The notes below the pieces were generated by a model, which had not been told where the DNA came from, searched no databases, and was given only the letters and a program-made list of their open reading frames with translations. Below are positions 1 to 7,701 of a stretch of DNA of 64,000 nucleotides, piece after piece. Origin of the DNA: Flavobacterium circumlabens (GTDB taxonomy: Bacteria; Bacteroidota; Bacteroidia; Flavobacteriales; Flavobacteriaceae). The stretch is from positions 206,398 through 270,397 of the forward strand of contig NZ_SLWA01000005.1 of the NCBI RefSeq assembly GCF_004345565.1, written 5' to 3'. Position numbers and translations under genes: made by a program. Positions within the stretch are counted from its first letter, which is position 1. Every line of letters starts with the position of its first letter.

Positions 1-20
1 ATTTGCACCCGTAATGAGTC

Positions 21-94
21 GCCAGCGTAGCTCAGTTGGCTAGAGCAGCTGATTTGTAATCAGCAGGTCGTGGGTTCGAGTCCCTCCGCCGGCT
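21..94 (+). tRNA. tRNA-Thr (anticodon TGT), copy 1
   Basis: The cloverleaf can be folded by eye. The D stem is GCTC/GAGC, the anticodon stem is GCTGA/TCAGC with loop TTTGTAA giving anticodon TGT (Thr), and the T loop is TTCGAGT. No CCA is encoded. The acceptor stem GCCAGCG/CGCCGGC has an A-C mismatch at pair 4-69, and the T stem GTGGG/CCCTC has a T-T mismatch. The second copy is identical, so these look fixed rather than random damage. A rho-independent terminator follows at once. Confidence 0.93.
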
Positions 95-100
95 CAGCGT

Positions 101-131
101 AAAACCATCACTTTTTAGTGGTGGTTTTTTT
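101..131 (+). terminator. Terminator of tRNA-Thr copy 1
   Basis: The stem is AACCATCACT and AGTGGTGGTT around a TTTT loop with one T-G wobble, followed by a run of Ts. Confidence 0.75.
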
Positions 132-154
132 ATTTAAAGTAAAGCGTGAATTTA

Positions 155-187
155 TTTTGGAAAATACAAAAAACCACTTTATATTTG
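155..187 (+). promoter_or_regulatory. Bacteroidota-type promoter of tRNA-Thr copy 2
   Basis: TTTTG at 155-159 and TATATTTG at 180-187 are separated by 20 bases. This matches the flavobacterial -33/-7 pattern (TTTG, then TAnnTTTG). The first tRNA copy has the same bases from ATTTGC onward at positions 1-20, but its upstream part lies outside the window. Confidence 0.7.
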
Positions 188-202
188 CACCCGTAATGAG
201 TC

Positions 203-276
203 GCCAGCGTAGCTCAGTTGGCTAGAGCAGCTGATTTGTAATCAGCAGGTCGTGGGTTCGAGTCCCTCCGCCGGCT
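203..276 (+). tRNA. tRNA-Thr (anticodon TGT), copy 2
   Basis: This is an exact copy of the first tRNA-Thr, 182 bases downstream, including the 20-base leader in front of it. The two genes come from a tandem duplication that carried the -7 promoter element. The spacers have since diverged except for the terminators, which have related stems. Confidence 0.93.
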
Positions 277-287
277 CAACATAAATT

Positions 288-319
288 AACCATCACTTTT
301 GTGATGGTTTTTTTTTTTT
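288..319 (+). terminator. Terminator of tRNA-Thr copy 2
   Basis: AACCATCAC, a TTTT loop and GTGATGGTT form a perfect 9-bp stem followed by about ten Ts. Confidence 0.85.
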
Positions 320-420
320 GATCCAAACTTAAATTAAATTCCAAATTCCAATTGAAGTTGCGGTTGGAATTTGGAATTTGAAAATTGAAATTTTACATTG
401 AAATTTCGGATTGGATCAAA
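317..420. repeat. Nested inverted repeat (flavobacterial intergenic palindrome type)
   Basis: The inner arms AAATTCCAAATTCCAA (336-351) and TTGGAATTTGGAATTT (364-379) pair perfectly over 16 bp. The outer arms TTTGATCCAA (317-326) and TTGGATCAAA (411-420) also pair. The element sits between the tRNA terminator and the terminator of the lipoprotein gene on the other strand. It contains no reading frame. Confidence 0.6.
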
Positions 421-445
421 AAAACGCCCTGAATTTTCAGGACGT
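417..445 (-). terminator. Terminator downstream of the DUF4369 lipoprotein gene
   Basis: AACGCCCTGAA and TTCAGGACGT form a hairpin. Read on the minus strand it is followed by a T run, 27 bases after the stop of the lipoprotein gene. Confidence 0.7.
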
Positions 446-472
446 CCTTGTAATTTTATAATGTTCAGAAAG

Positions 473-1189
473 CTATTTCTGTTCTTCTTTTTTAATATCA
501 CTAACATACTTTGTTAGTTTTTTACCGTAAAGGGATTGTGCTACTTTTGGTGTCATTGATTTTTGAATGGTATCCAGAAATTTAATATTGATGTCATAAA
601 TCTCAGCCAAAGCGATATAAGGCGCTATTTCGTGATCTTTATGGTTGATAGCAAAGTTGGTAGCGAATAAGTACTTTCTTTTGATATTAGACTGTTGTTT
701 GGCATCAATACTGTCAACCGCTTTTTGATCCTGTCTTTTGATCGCATTAAATTTGGATTCAACCATATTAAGGTTTTCATCATTAAAACGGGAATTTATT
801 TTTTTATATTCTTCGAATAATTCCTGATTCTTAGATCCGGTAATTTTAGCACCATATATAAAATTGTCCAGGTTTGTTTCGATGTTAACATTTCCCGGCT
901 CAGCAAAAAATAGAATATTATTGTCCAGTGAATTTGTTACGCCACGATCCAGGAATAAATAAAGCATTTCCGGTGAGTCTAATTTTATATCTCTTTCAAA
1001 ACTTGAATTTCCGTCGATTTTAACCGAGTCAATAGCAACAAGAGAAGTGTCAACCACTCTTTGAATGTATAAAGTTCCTTTTTTTAATCCTTTTATGTTT
1101 CCAGTAAGATGTAAACCGTCAGTAGTTTCTTTTTTGCTGCAGGATGCCAGTAGAGCAATTGCAGCAAAGGCAATAATTGATTTTTTCAT
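473..1189 (-). CDS. DUF4369-type lipoprotein without a thioredoxin domain
   Basis: The N-terminus is a lipoprotein signal (MKKSIIAFAAIALLASC, lipobox LASC, Cys17), so the product is probably anchored in the envelope. Residues about 25-120 read like the DUF4369 domain found at the front of Bacteroidota TlpA/AhpC-type thioredoxin proteins (a GNIKGLKKGTLYIQR beta segment). The rest is charged and helical. At 238 residues the protein stops before the thioredoxin fold and no CxxC motif is present, so it is a stand-alone DUF4369 protein and not a redox enzyme. The gene has its own terminator. Its function is unknown. Confidence 0.7.
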   Translation of the reverse strand: MKKSIIAFAAIALLASCSKKETTDGLHLTGNIKGLKKGTLYIQRVVDTSLVAIDSVKIDGNSSFERDIKLDSPEMLYLFLDRGVTNSLDNNILFFAEPGNVNIETNLDNFIYGAKITGSKNQELFEEYKKINSRFNDENLNMVESKFNAIKRQDQKAVDSIDAKQQSNIKRKYLFATNFAINHKDHEIAPYIALAEIYDINIKFLDTIQKSMTPKVAQSLYGKKLTKYVSDIKKEEQK

Positions 1190-1266
1190 TGGTTTTTTAG
1201 ATTTTGCTGCAAAATAAAGAAAATAGTTTGAATGTAAGGAAGTAGCGTTTAAATTTTACTTAAAAT

Positions 1267-1299
1267 AAATCCCAATCTATTTCTAAATTGGGATTTTTC
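1267..1299 (-). terminator. Probable terminator after the 277-residue lipoprotein gene
   Basis: AAATCCCAAT and ATTGGGATTT form a 10-bp stem in the gap between two minus-strand genes. A T-rich stretch follows on the minus strand. Confidence 0.6.
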
Positions 1300-1320
1300 A
1301 TTTTTAGCAAACTTGTTTAG

Positions 1321-2154
1321 TTACATAAGTAAGTTAAATACAGCGCCGTTTTCATTTGTATAAGTGTATTTGCTATCGCAATCATTGTTTCCGTAATCGA
1401 CAATTCCATTAAGTAAACCGCCCTGAATTTTTAGTTTTCCTTTAGAAATAAACTCACAAGAATATTTTTTTATTAAGGCTTCCTGAACAGTTAGTGTTAA
1501 GGTTGCTCCGTTTGATGAAGTTACAGTATGTGTTCCTTCAGTCATTTCGTAGACATTATCCTCTAAGACAAAAGGAGTGTCAACACCAGCGGTTTGTTTT
1601 AGCGTAAAGATTCCGGTATTAAGGAAAACTTTACCGGCTAAATCTGTAAATTTTCCATTGGTTACTTTTCTGCTAAATTGTGGTACAGTTGCAATAGTTG
1701 TAGTATTCGTATATTCAATTGTTCCTTCTAATTTTATTCCGTTAATAGAATAATCAATTCTTTCAATGGTCATTTTGCTTCCCGTTGTAGTTATCGGACC
1801 GGAAAGAGTGACTTTTAGTTTTCCTTTTCTCATCAATTGATTGTCTGAACAGCCGGCTGTTCCGTAATCTACTGTAAATATTTTTGGGTAAGATTCGGCA
1901 CTTTGCTGCGTAATTGTAACTGTTCCGCAAATTCCGGGAGAAGTTTCTGCCGCTTTTCCTGTTGCAGCCGTTTTTGACGAAATAAATAATCCGGTTTTTA
2001 GGTCCATTTCGTTTGTGGCATCAATTGCAATTGATGCTCCAACCGAAGATACATCTGTCTGATTAGTGGTAGTGGTCTCTTTATCGCTGGAACAAGAAAT
2101 ATTGATTAGCCCTGTGGCACAAAAGGTTAGTAGTAAAATAAGGTTTTTTTTCAT
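1321..2154 (-). CDS. Putative lipoprotein of unknown function, beta-rich
   Basis: The lipoprotein signal peptide ends in a lipobox (INISC, Cys at about 21), followed by a Ser/Thr-rich linker, so the product is probably an envelope lipoprotein. The mature part is rich in short beta-strand-like segments with many Thr, Gly and Asn residues. Four mature-region cysteines (in the GICG, AGCSD, KYSCEF and NDCDS segments) could form two disulfides. I recognise no family. Terminators flank it on both sides, so it is probably monocistronic. Confidence 0.6.
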   Translation of the reverse strand: MKKNLILLLTFCATGLINISCSSDKETTTTNQTDVSSVGASIAIDATNEMDLKTGLFISSKTAATGKAAETSPGICGTVTITQQSAESYPKIFTVDYGTAGCSDNQLMRKGKLKVTLSGPITTTGSKMTIERIDYSINGIKLEGTIEYTNTTTIATVPQFSRKVTNGKFTDLAGKVFLNTGIFTLKQTAGVDTPFVLEDNVYEMTEGTHTVTSSNGATLTLTVQEALIKKYSCEFISKGKLKIQGGLLNGIVDYGNNDCDSKYTYTNENGAVFNLLM

Positions 2155-2340
2155 AGTAGTTTTGTTTTTTAATTAGGTTAAAAAGGCACTCAAATGTAAT
2201 AAAAAAATGAACGACAATAAAAAAACCTGTACGCTCAGTTACAGGATTTTAAAACGTTTTCTTGTGGAATAATGTTGTATAAATTTCTAATTAATTTTTT
2301 AAACCTTTCAATCGGAATGAACTGGTATAAGTTAAGTGAA

Positions 2341-2376
2341 TAAAAAAAGCCTGCAAATATAAACTTGCAGGCTTTT
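2341..2376 (-). terminator. Terminator of htpG
   Basis: AAAGCCTGCAA and TTGCAGGCTTT pair perfectly. Read from the htpG side, the T run lies beyond the hairpin, 23 bases after the htpG stop codon. Confidence 0.8.
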
Positions 2377-2398
2377 AAGTAAAATATCAGAGATACTC

Positions 2399-4282
2399 TT
2401 ATTTGATCATTTCAAAACTTCTTTTCACAAAAGCGGTTAGAGCTTCTCCTTTTAAAAGGTTTTGTGATAGTTTAGCCAGGTCTAAAGCTTGTTTTACCAA
2501 ATGCTCCTGATGTGTTTTGTCTTCTGTATTTAAAATACTGGCAGCCAAATCAGAATTAGTATTGACAACCAGATTGTACATTTCCGGCATATTTCCCATT
2601 CCGAACATTCCACCGCCACCAGACTGGCTCATTTCTTTCATTCTGCGCATAAATTCCGGCTGCGTGATAATAAACGGAGCCGCCTGACTGTCCATAGCTT
2701 CCAATTGTACAGAATACGCTTTTGGAATGTAAGACTCCAATGAAGTTTTTAGAGTCTCTTTTTCTTCATCAGATAATTTAGAAATCGTGTTTTCGTCTTT
2801 TTTGATCAGATTATCAATATGATCAGAATCGACACGAACGAAAGTTAAACCGCTGTTATCACCTTCAATTTTCTGAATTAAATGCGAAATAATAGGAGAG
2901 TCCAAAAGTAATACTTCATATCCTTTTTCTTTCGCAGTTTCAATATAAGAGTGCTGAGCATCTTTATTTCCGGCATATAAAACAATCAGTTTTCCGTCTT
3001 TATCGGTTTGGTTGTCTTTCAGTTTTTCTTTTAATTCTTCAAGAGTAAAGTACGTATCGTCAACCGTAGGGTATAGGACGAAGGCACCTGCTTTTTCGTA
3101 GAATTTGTCTTCAGAAAGCATTCCGTATTCCAAAACGATTTTAATATCGTTCCATTTTTGTTCAAAATCAGCACGGTTTTCAGTAAATAATGCTTTCAGT
3201 TTATCTGCTACTTTACGAGTGATATAGTTGGAGATTTTCTTAACTGCACCATCAGCCTGTAATCCTGAACGGGAAACGTTCAAAGGAATATCCGGAGAAT
3301 CGATAACCCCTTTTAACATCGTTAAAAATTCAGGTACAATCCCTTCTACGTTATCGGTAACGTAAACCTGGTTTTGGTACAATTGAATTTTATCTTTTTG
3401 AATCTGCATATCCGAACCTAATTTCGGGAAATACAAAATTCCGGTTAAGTTAAACGGATAATCAACATTTAAATGAATATTGAATAAAGGCTCTTCGAAT
3501 TGCATTGGATACAACTCTCTGTAGAAATTTTTATAATCTTCATCCGATAATTCAGTTGGCTGTTTGGTCCACGCCGGGTTTGGGTTATTGATGATATTGT
3601 CTGTTTCAACAGTTTCATTTACGTAATCTTCAGGAGCATCTTCCGGTTTTGGAAGTGTTTCTGTTCTTGTTCCGAATTTAATCGGAATAGGCATAAACTT
3701 ATTGTATTTATTCAATAAACCGCTGATTTTTGAATCTTCTAAAAATTCAAGGGAATCTTCTGCAACATGAAGGATGATTTCCGTTCCGCGTGAAGTTTTG
3801 TCAGCTGGCTCTAAAGTAAATTCAGGGCTTCCGTCACAGGTCCAGTGCGCTGCAGGTTCGTCTTTGTAAGATTTAGTAATAATTTCTACTTTCTCTGCAA
3901 CCATAAAGGCAGAATAGAAACCAAGACCGAAATGACCAATAATTCCGGAATCTTTAGCAGAATCTTTGTATTTGTCCAGGAATTCTTCAGCTCCTGAAAA
4001 AGCAACCTGATTGATGTATTTTTCTACTTCATCGGCTGTCATTCCTAAACCCTGATCGATAATGTGGATTTTTTTACCTTCTTTATCAATCTTAATTTCA
4101 ATCACCGGATTCCCGTATTCTACTTTTGCCTCACCAATACTTATTAGGTGTTTTAATTTTAAAGTAGCATCGGTTCCGTTTGAAACCAGCTCACGTAAAA
4201 AGATTTCGTGGTCGCTGTACAAGAATTTTTTGATTAAGGGAAAGATGTTTTCTACTGAAACATTAATTTTACCTGTTGTCAT
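2399..4282 (-). CDS. htpG: Molecular chaperone HtpG (Hsp90 family)
   Basis: This 627-residue protein has the usual bacterial Hsp90 length and order: an N-terminal GHKL ATPase domain, a middle domain and a C-terminal dimerisation domain. Visible ATPase motifs are FLRELVSNGTDA (ATP-binding Asn and Asp region), DQGLGM (Mg/ATP lid) and GHFGLGFYSAF. The middle domain carries LNVSRSGLQ, with the conserved Arg. A Gly/Met-rich segment near residues 553-566 (GGGGMFGMGNMPEM) is typical of Bacteroidota versions. It is an ATP-driven cytosolic chaperone for late folding and stress recovery. It stands alone, with its own terminator. Confidence 0.97.
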   Translation of the reverse strand: MTTGKINVSVENIFPLIKKFLYSDHEIFLRELVSNGTDATLKLKHLISIGEAKVEYGNPVIEIKIDKEGKKIHIIDQGLGMTADEVEKYINQVAFSGAEEFLDKYKDSAKDSGIIGHFGLGFYSAFMVAEKVEIITKSYKDEPAAHWTCDGSPEFTLEPADKTSRGTEIILHVAEDSLEFLEDSKISGLLNKYNKFMPIPIKFGTRTETLPKPEDAPEDYVNETVETDNIINNPNPAWTKQPTELSDEDYKNFYRELYPMQFEEPLFNIHLNVDYPFNLTGILYFPKLGSDMQIQKDKIQLYQNQVYVTDNVEGIVPEFLTMLKGVIDSPDIPLNVSRSGLQADGAVKKISNYITRKVADKLKALFTENRADFEQKWNDIKIVLEYGMLSEDKFYEKAGAFVLYPTVDDTYFTLEELKEKLKDNQTDKDGKLIVLYAGNKDAQHSYIETAKEKGYEVLLLDSPIISHLIQKIEGDNSGLTFVRVDSDHIDNLIKKDENTISKLSDEEKETLKTSLESYIPKAYSVQLEAMDSQAAPFIITQPEFMRRMKEMSQSGGGGMFGMGNMPEMYNLVVNTNSDLAASILNTEDKTHQEHLVKQALDLAKLSQNLLKGEALTAFVKRSFEMIK

Positions 4283-4482
4283 ATTTTTTAATTTTTAGTT
4301 TAATGTGATGACTTTCATTTAGTCAAATAGAATACCAATTGTTTTTCGAATGACAAAATGTCGTAAGTGTTAATTTTGAAAGAAAATAATCAGATTCTAA
4401 AACGAAAGATGTTCAATGAATTGTATATTTGTGCTATAATAATTGTTAAACGTGTAAGTATTAACTTAAATAAATGTACAAA

Positions 4483-4983
4483 ATGAAGAAAATTATTTTC
4501 ATTTGCTTGATTGCCACGATGTTATTTGCGTGTAAATCAGCTTCGTCAACAGCTTCAACTGAAGCAACGCCGCTTTCGACTAAACTTGACAAATCTACTC
4601 AGGTAGCTATTAAAGGAAATTGGGTTCTTACCAATGTTTCCTATCCCGGTTCTGAGTACATAAAAGTGAACTCATTTGATCTTGCCGATTCAAAATGCTT
4701 TATTGGCAGTACCTGGAATTTTATTTCAAACAACAATAAAGGAACAATGACTCTTACAGCACCAAGCTGTACAGCATTTACTTCTCCAATTGTCTGGAGT
4801 ATCAATAATCAGGGACTTTTTGTTCTTAAAATTGTTGAGCCCGGTACAAAATCAAAAAATGTAAAATCAGGTTATTTGCTTAAAGTAGCAGGCTTAACGG
4901 ATACTTCATTCCAGTTAATCGACAACATCAATGTTGGAGGTCAGGCAAAAGAGGTAACGTACCAATTTCAAAGAGCTAATTAA
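4483..4983 (+). CDS. Lipocalin-like envelope lipoprotein
   Basis: The in-frame ATG at 4474 gives MYKMKK; I prefer the ATG at 4483 because it starts a standard lipoprotein signal (MKKIIFICLIATMLFAC). The mature part begins with a Ser/Thr linker, then GNWVLTNVSYP and a series of predicted beta strands (STWNFISNNNKGTMTL, PIVWSINNQGLFVLKI). This resembles the small lipocalin-like lipoproteins of flavobacteria that open with a G.W.L motif. A -7 box TATATTTG lies at 4424-4431. The OmpA-type gene follows 17 bases downstream, so the two are probably cotranscribed and both act at the outer membrane or peptidoglycan. Confidence 0.6.
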   Translation: MKKIIFICLIATMLFACKSASSTASTEATPLSTKLDKSTQVAIKGNWVLTNVSYPGSEYIKVNSFDLADSKCFIGSTWNFISNNNKGTMTLTAPSCTAFTSPIVWSINNQGLFVLKIVEPGTKSKNVKSGYLLKVAGLTDTSFQLIDNINVGGQAKEVTYQFQRAN

Positions 4984-5000
4984 TATTAAAAAGGATAAAA

Positions 5001-5696
5001 ATGAGAAAGATAACAGTTTTAGGTTTGAGCAGTTTACTTATATTAACTAGTTTTTTTATAAGTTGTGATTCAGTAAAAAATGCAAATAATACACAAAAAG
5101 GAGCCGGAATCGGAGTTGTTGCAGGTGGTATTATTGGCGGTATATTAGGAAATAATTTAGGTAAAGGTGGAAACGCCGCTTTAGGAGCTGCTATTGGAGC
5201 TGCTGTAGGTGGTGGAACAGGAGCACTTATCGGAAATAAAATGGATAAGCAGGCTCGTGAAATCGATCAGGCTTTACCAGGAGCTGATGTTGAAAGAGTA
5301 GGTGAAGGAATTCACTTAACGTTGAATGAAAATGCAGTTCGTTTTGATACTAATAAATCAACTCTTACCGCTCAGGCAAAAGCAAATTTAGATAAATTAG
5401 TTCCTGTATTTAATGAATACGGAGATACTAATATTGAAATTTTTGGTTATACCGATAATACCGGAAAACCAGAATACAATATGACACTTTCAGGACAAAG
5501 AGCTGCGGCTGTGCAGTCTTATTTAGTGGCTAAAGGATTAAAATCAAGCCGTTTTAAAACTTCAGGTTTAGGAATTGCTGATCCTATTGCCACCAATGAT
5601 ACTCCGGAAGGAAGAACTCAAAACCGTCGTGTTGAATTTGCGATTACTGCAAATGACAAAATGGTTAATGATGCAAAGACAGAAGCTGGAAAATAG
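5001..5696 (+). CDS. OmpA-family peptidoglycan-binding lipoprotein with glycine zipper
   Basis: Lipobox FISC at about residue 22 marks an outer-membrane lipoprotein. Residues about 32-85 are a glycine zipper (alternating GxxxG with Ala/Ile) ending in ALIGNKMDKQA. Residues about 110-217 form an OmpA C-terminal domain, with FDTNKSTLTAQAKANLDKL, the FGYTDNTG strand and the GRTQNRRVEF signature whose Asp/Arg residues bind diaminopimelic acid in this family. It probably links the outer membrane to peptidoglycan. It is second in a two-gene unit after the lipocalin-like gene and is closed by a strong terminator. Confidence 0.92.
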   Translation: MRKITVLGLSSLLILTSFFISCDSVKNANNTQKGAGIGVVAGGIIGGILGNNLGKGGNAALGAAIGAAVGGGTGALIGNKMDKQAREIDQALPGADVERVGEGIHLTLNENAVRFDTNKSTLTAQAKANLDKLVPVFNEYGDTNIEIFGYTDNTGKPEYNMTLSGQRAAAVQSYLVAKGLKSSRFKTSGLGIADPIATNDTPEGRTQNRRVEFAITANDKMVNDAKTEAGK

Positions 5697-5716
5697 TTTC
5701 TATACAATATAATTTG

Positions 5717-5750
5717 AAAAAAGCTGTTCGTAATGAACAGCTTTTTTTTT
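5717..5750 (+). terminator. Terminator after the OmpA-type lipoprotein gene
   Basis: AAAAAGCTGTTC and GAACAGCTTTTT flank a short loop and are followed by a run of nine Ts, about 20 bases after the stop codon. Confidence 0.85.
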
Positions 5751-5767
5751 GTAATTACTCTTTTCGT

Positions 5768-6496
5768 TTATTTAAATACATAAATATTGCTGGCTTCACA
5801 GTCATGTTCATTTCCATAGATATAAAATGGTCTATGAATGTTAATTCCTTCAAATATTTTTGATTCGAGTTGTTGAAACGTTTTGTTTAATAGTAAAAAG
5901 ACTTTGTATATATAGACTTGAGTTAGAGATTCATAAAATGTACTATCCAGTAGATAATTATCTAATTCTAATTCTTCTAAAATTGAATTGAATTTTAAAT
6001 ATTCTTTCCAAACAGGCGAGTAATCTATTTTACAATCTTCGCTAAGCAATTCGTTATTATAATCAAAATTAAGGTAAGAGGGTTTTTTGTTTATTGAGAA
6101 TTGTCCTTTTCCGTAAATTCTAATATAACCTAACGGGAAAAAATCATGTTCGATAAACATGGATTGGTAAATAGTACTCTTTTCATCTTTTTTTATGATT
6201 TTTGTTAATTTTCGGATAGCATTAATAATGTCGTTTTTGAAACTTTCAATAATTTCAGCTTCATTAATGTTTAATTTCTTTACTTCTAAAAATGAGTTGA
6301 TTAATTTTTGATTGTCTTTTATTTTCGTTAATTCTTTTACTTCCTCATCTTCCATATAATTGTTAATGCCTAATGAAAGATAATAATTATTGTTTTCTGT
6401 AATGTATTCGTTTATGACAGCATTCAAGGAAAAACTATTTATAATTTCAAAATGATGATTAAAATATTTTTCAAGATTTTGTTTTATTTGTTCCAT
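5768..6496 (-). CDS. Hypothetical protein in the toxin/immunity island
   Basis: I do not recognise this 242-residue protein. It has no signal peptide or membrane segment, is rich in Asn, Ile, Lys, Glu and Tyr, and looks like a soluble alpha/beta protein (FEIINSFSLNAVINEY near the start, GYIRIYGKGQFSINKKPSYLNFDY in the middle). Its local AT content is high compared with flanking core genes, which fits an accessory island. It is the last of four minus-strand genes headed by the AHH toxin, 53 bases after the small membrane protein. A second immunity protein or an orphan accessory factor is possible, but this is inference from position. Confidence 0.55.
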   Translation of the reverse strand: MEQIKQNLEKYFNHHFEIINSFSLNAVINEYITENNNYYLSLGINNYMEDEEVKELTKIKDNQKLINSFLEVKKLNINEAEIIESFKNDIINAIRKLTKIIKKDEKSTIYQSMFIEHDFFPLGYIRIYGKGQFSINKKPSYLNFDYNNELLSEDCKIDYSPVWKEYLKFNSILEELELDNYLLDSTFYESLTQVYIYKVFLLLNKTFQQLESKIFEGINIHRPFYIYGNEHDCEASNIYVFK

Positions 6497-6549
6497 TTTT
6501 TTCTATTCTACGATATTAGGAATTCAATAGGCTGAACTATATTGATTTG

Positions 6550-6951
6550 TTAGGTTTTAGTAATCATTCCTTGATAATCAAAAAAGGCTTTAAAACTTTT
6601 TGAAAACCAAAAGTGATACACTGCTATGGAGTAAACAAGAATCATCACAATAAGTGGAGTTTTATTAACTGGGGCTGTTTTGATGGTAATTAAACCAATA
6701 ATTGCACCCAGAATTCCAAGAGAAAATAATATTACGGAAAGGATTCTGGCCCAATTTTTCCCTCTATACACCAGTATCAATAATCCAATTGTTAAAAGGA
6801 ATCGTATTGTCTGTTGAATAATTTTTTTTAATTCAATTTCCGGCATAGTAGAATTGTAAAAATATATCGTATGGAGTGATACCATTAATATGCTAATTGA
6901 AATAAAAATTGTTTTTATCTTTCCTGTTTTCTCTAAATGATTCATTTCCAT
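6550..6951 (-). CDS. Small four-helix membrane protein in the toxin/immunity island
   Basis: This 133-residue protein has four likely transmembrane helices, around residues 13-32, 43-61, 67-88 and 98-115, joined by short loops (YRGKNWARI between helices 2 and 3). No enzyme motif is visible. The start is an ATG; a second ATG two codons later is equally usable. It lies 30 bases after the Imm11-like gene, in the same direction, so cotranscription with the toxin is likely. It could protect the inner membrane or be unrelated cargo; the sequence does not decide. Confidence 0.55.
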   Translation of the reverse strand: MEMNHLEKTGKIKTIFISISILMVSLHTIYFYNSTMPEIELKKIIQQTIRFLLTIGLLILVYRGKNWARILSVILFSLGILGAIIGLITIKTAPVNKTPLIVMILVYSIAVYHFWFSKSFKAFFDYQGMITKT

Positions 6952-6981
6952 TTTTATGATGTGATTTGTAATTTTTGTTTA

Positions 6982-7698
6982 TTAAGCTTTACCATATACT
7001 TTTTCTCTTTCTTCGTGAAGCCATTCATTTAAGGATAATTCTACTGGCTTAAATTCAATACCAGTGCAGTCAGATTCTTCAATTTCAATTTTTAGTTTTT
7101 CAGAAACAATATATTTTGATCCACCTTCTATATTTTGAATTAAGAAAAAATCTTGTTTTAAATCATCTAAAAAGTTGAATTTTGTGATATGGATTCCGAA
7201 TGGATATCCTTTTTTATCTATTCCAGATTTTTCTGTAATAAATTCTGCATAGGATTTAATTTTTAATTTTTCAATAAGATTAAATGTATTTTCAGTCAGA
7301 TAAACTTCCGATTTTTTAAAATCAATAAAACTCATGTCAACTTCATACATGTTTAAAACATAATAAGTATCAATGATTTTATCTTGATGTATAACGGGAG
7401 ACTTAAAAAATTGCAATCCCGTTTTCCTATTTTTTTCTAATATGGTTTTTAGTTTTTCACTTATTAAAGGTTTCAATGTAAAACCCATTCCTGTTACGCT
7501 TATAAGATCAGTAATATTCGATTTGGCATATAAAACTGCGTTGGCAGTAATAGGTTCAAAATTAATTTTAGTAAAATGTGTATGTTCAATAAATTTAGGT
7601 TCATCCCAAACATGACAATTGAATTTAATATTCTTTACCTGCGGATAATTCCCTAATACTTTTGCATTTAAAGCCGGTTCTATAGAATAATATTTCAT
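6982..7698 (-). CDS. Imm11-like (DUF1629) immunity protein
   Basis: The 238-residue soluble protein matches the Imm11/DUF1629 pattern from memory. It has a central VTGMGFTLKPLISEKLKTIL segment (family pattern: a V/I-S-lk-iL core), then LQFFKSPV, YYVLNMYEVD, and a C-terminal GSKYIVSEKLKIEIEE..CTGIEFKPVEL block. Its ATG lies 3 bases beyond the stop of the AHH toxin gene, a spacing typical of toxin/immunity pairs. The likely role is to bind and inactivate the nuclease domain of its neighbour in the cytoplasm. Pairing of these two families is inferred from adjacency. Confidence 0.68.
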   Translation of the reverse strand: MKYYSIEPALNAKVLGNYPQVKNIKFNCHVWDEPKFIEHTHFTKINFEPITANAVLYAKSNITDLISVTGMGFTLKPLISEKLKTILEKNRKTGLQFFKSPVIHQDKIIDTYYVLNMYEVDMSFIDFKKSEVYLTENTFNLIEKLKIKSYAEFITEKSGIDKKGYPFGIHITKFNFLDDLKQDFFLIQNIEGGSKYIVSEKLKIEIEESDCTGIEFKPVELSLNEWLHEEREKVYGKA

Positions 7699-7701
7699 AG
7701 G

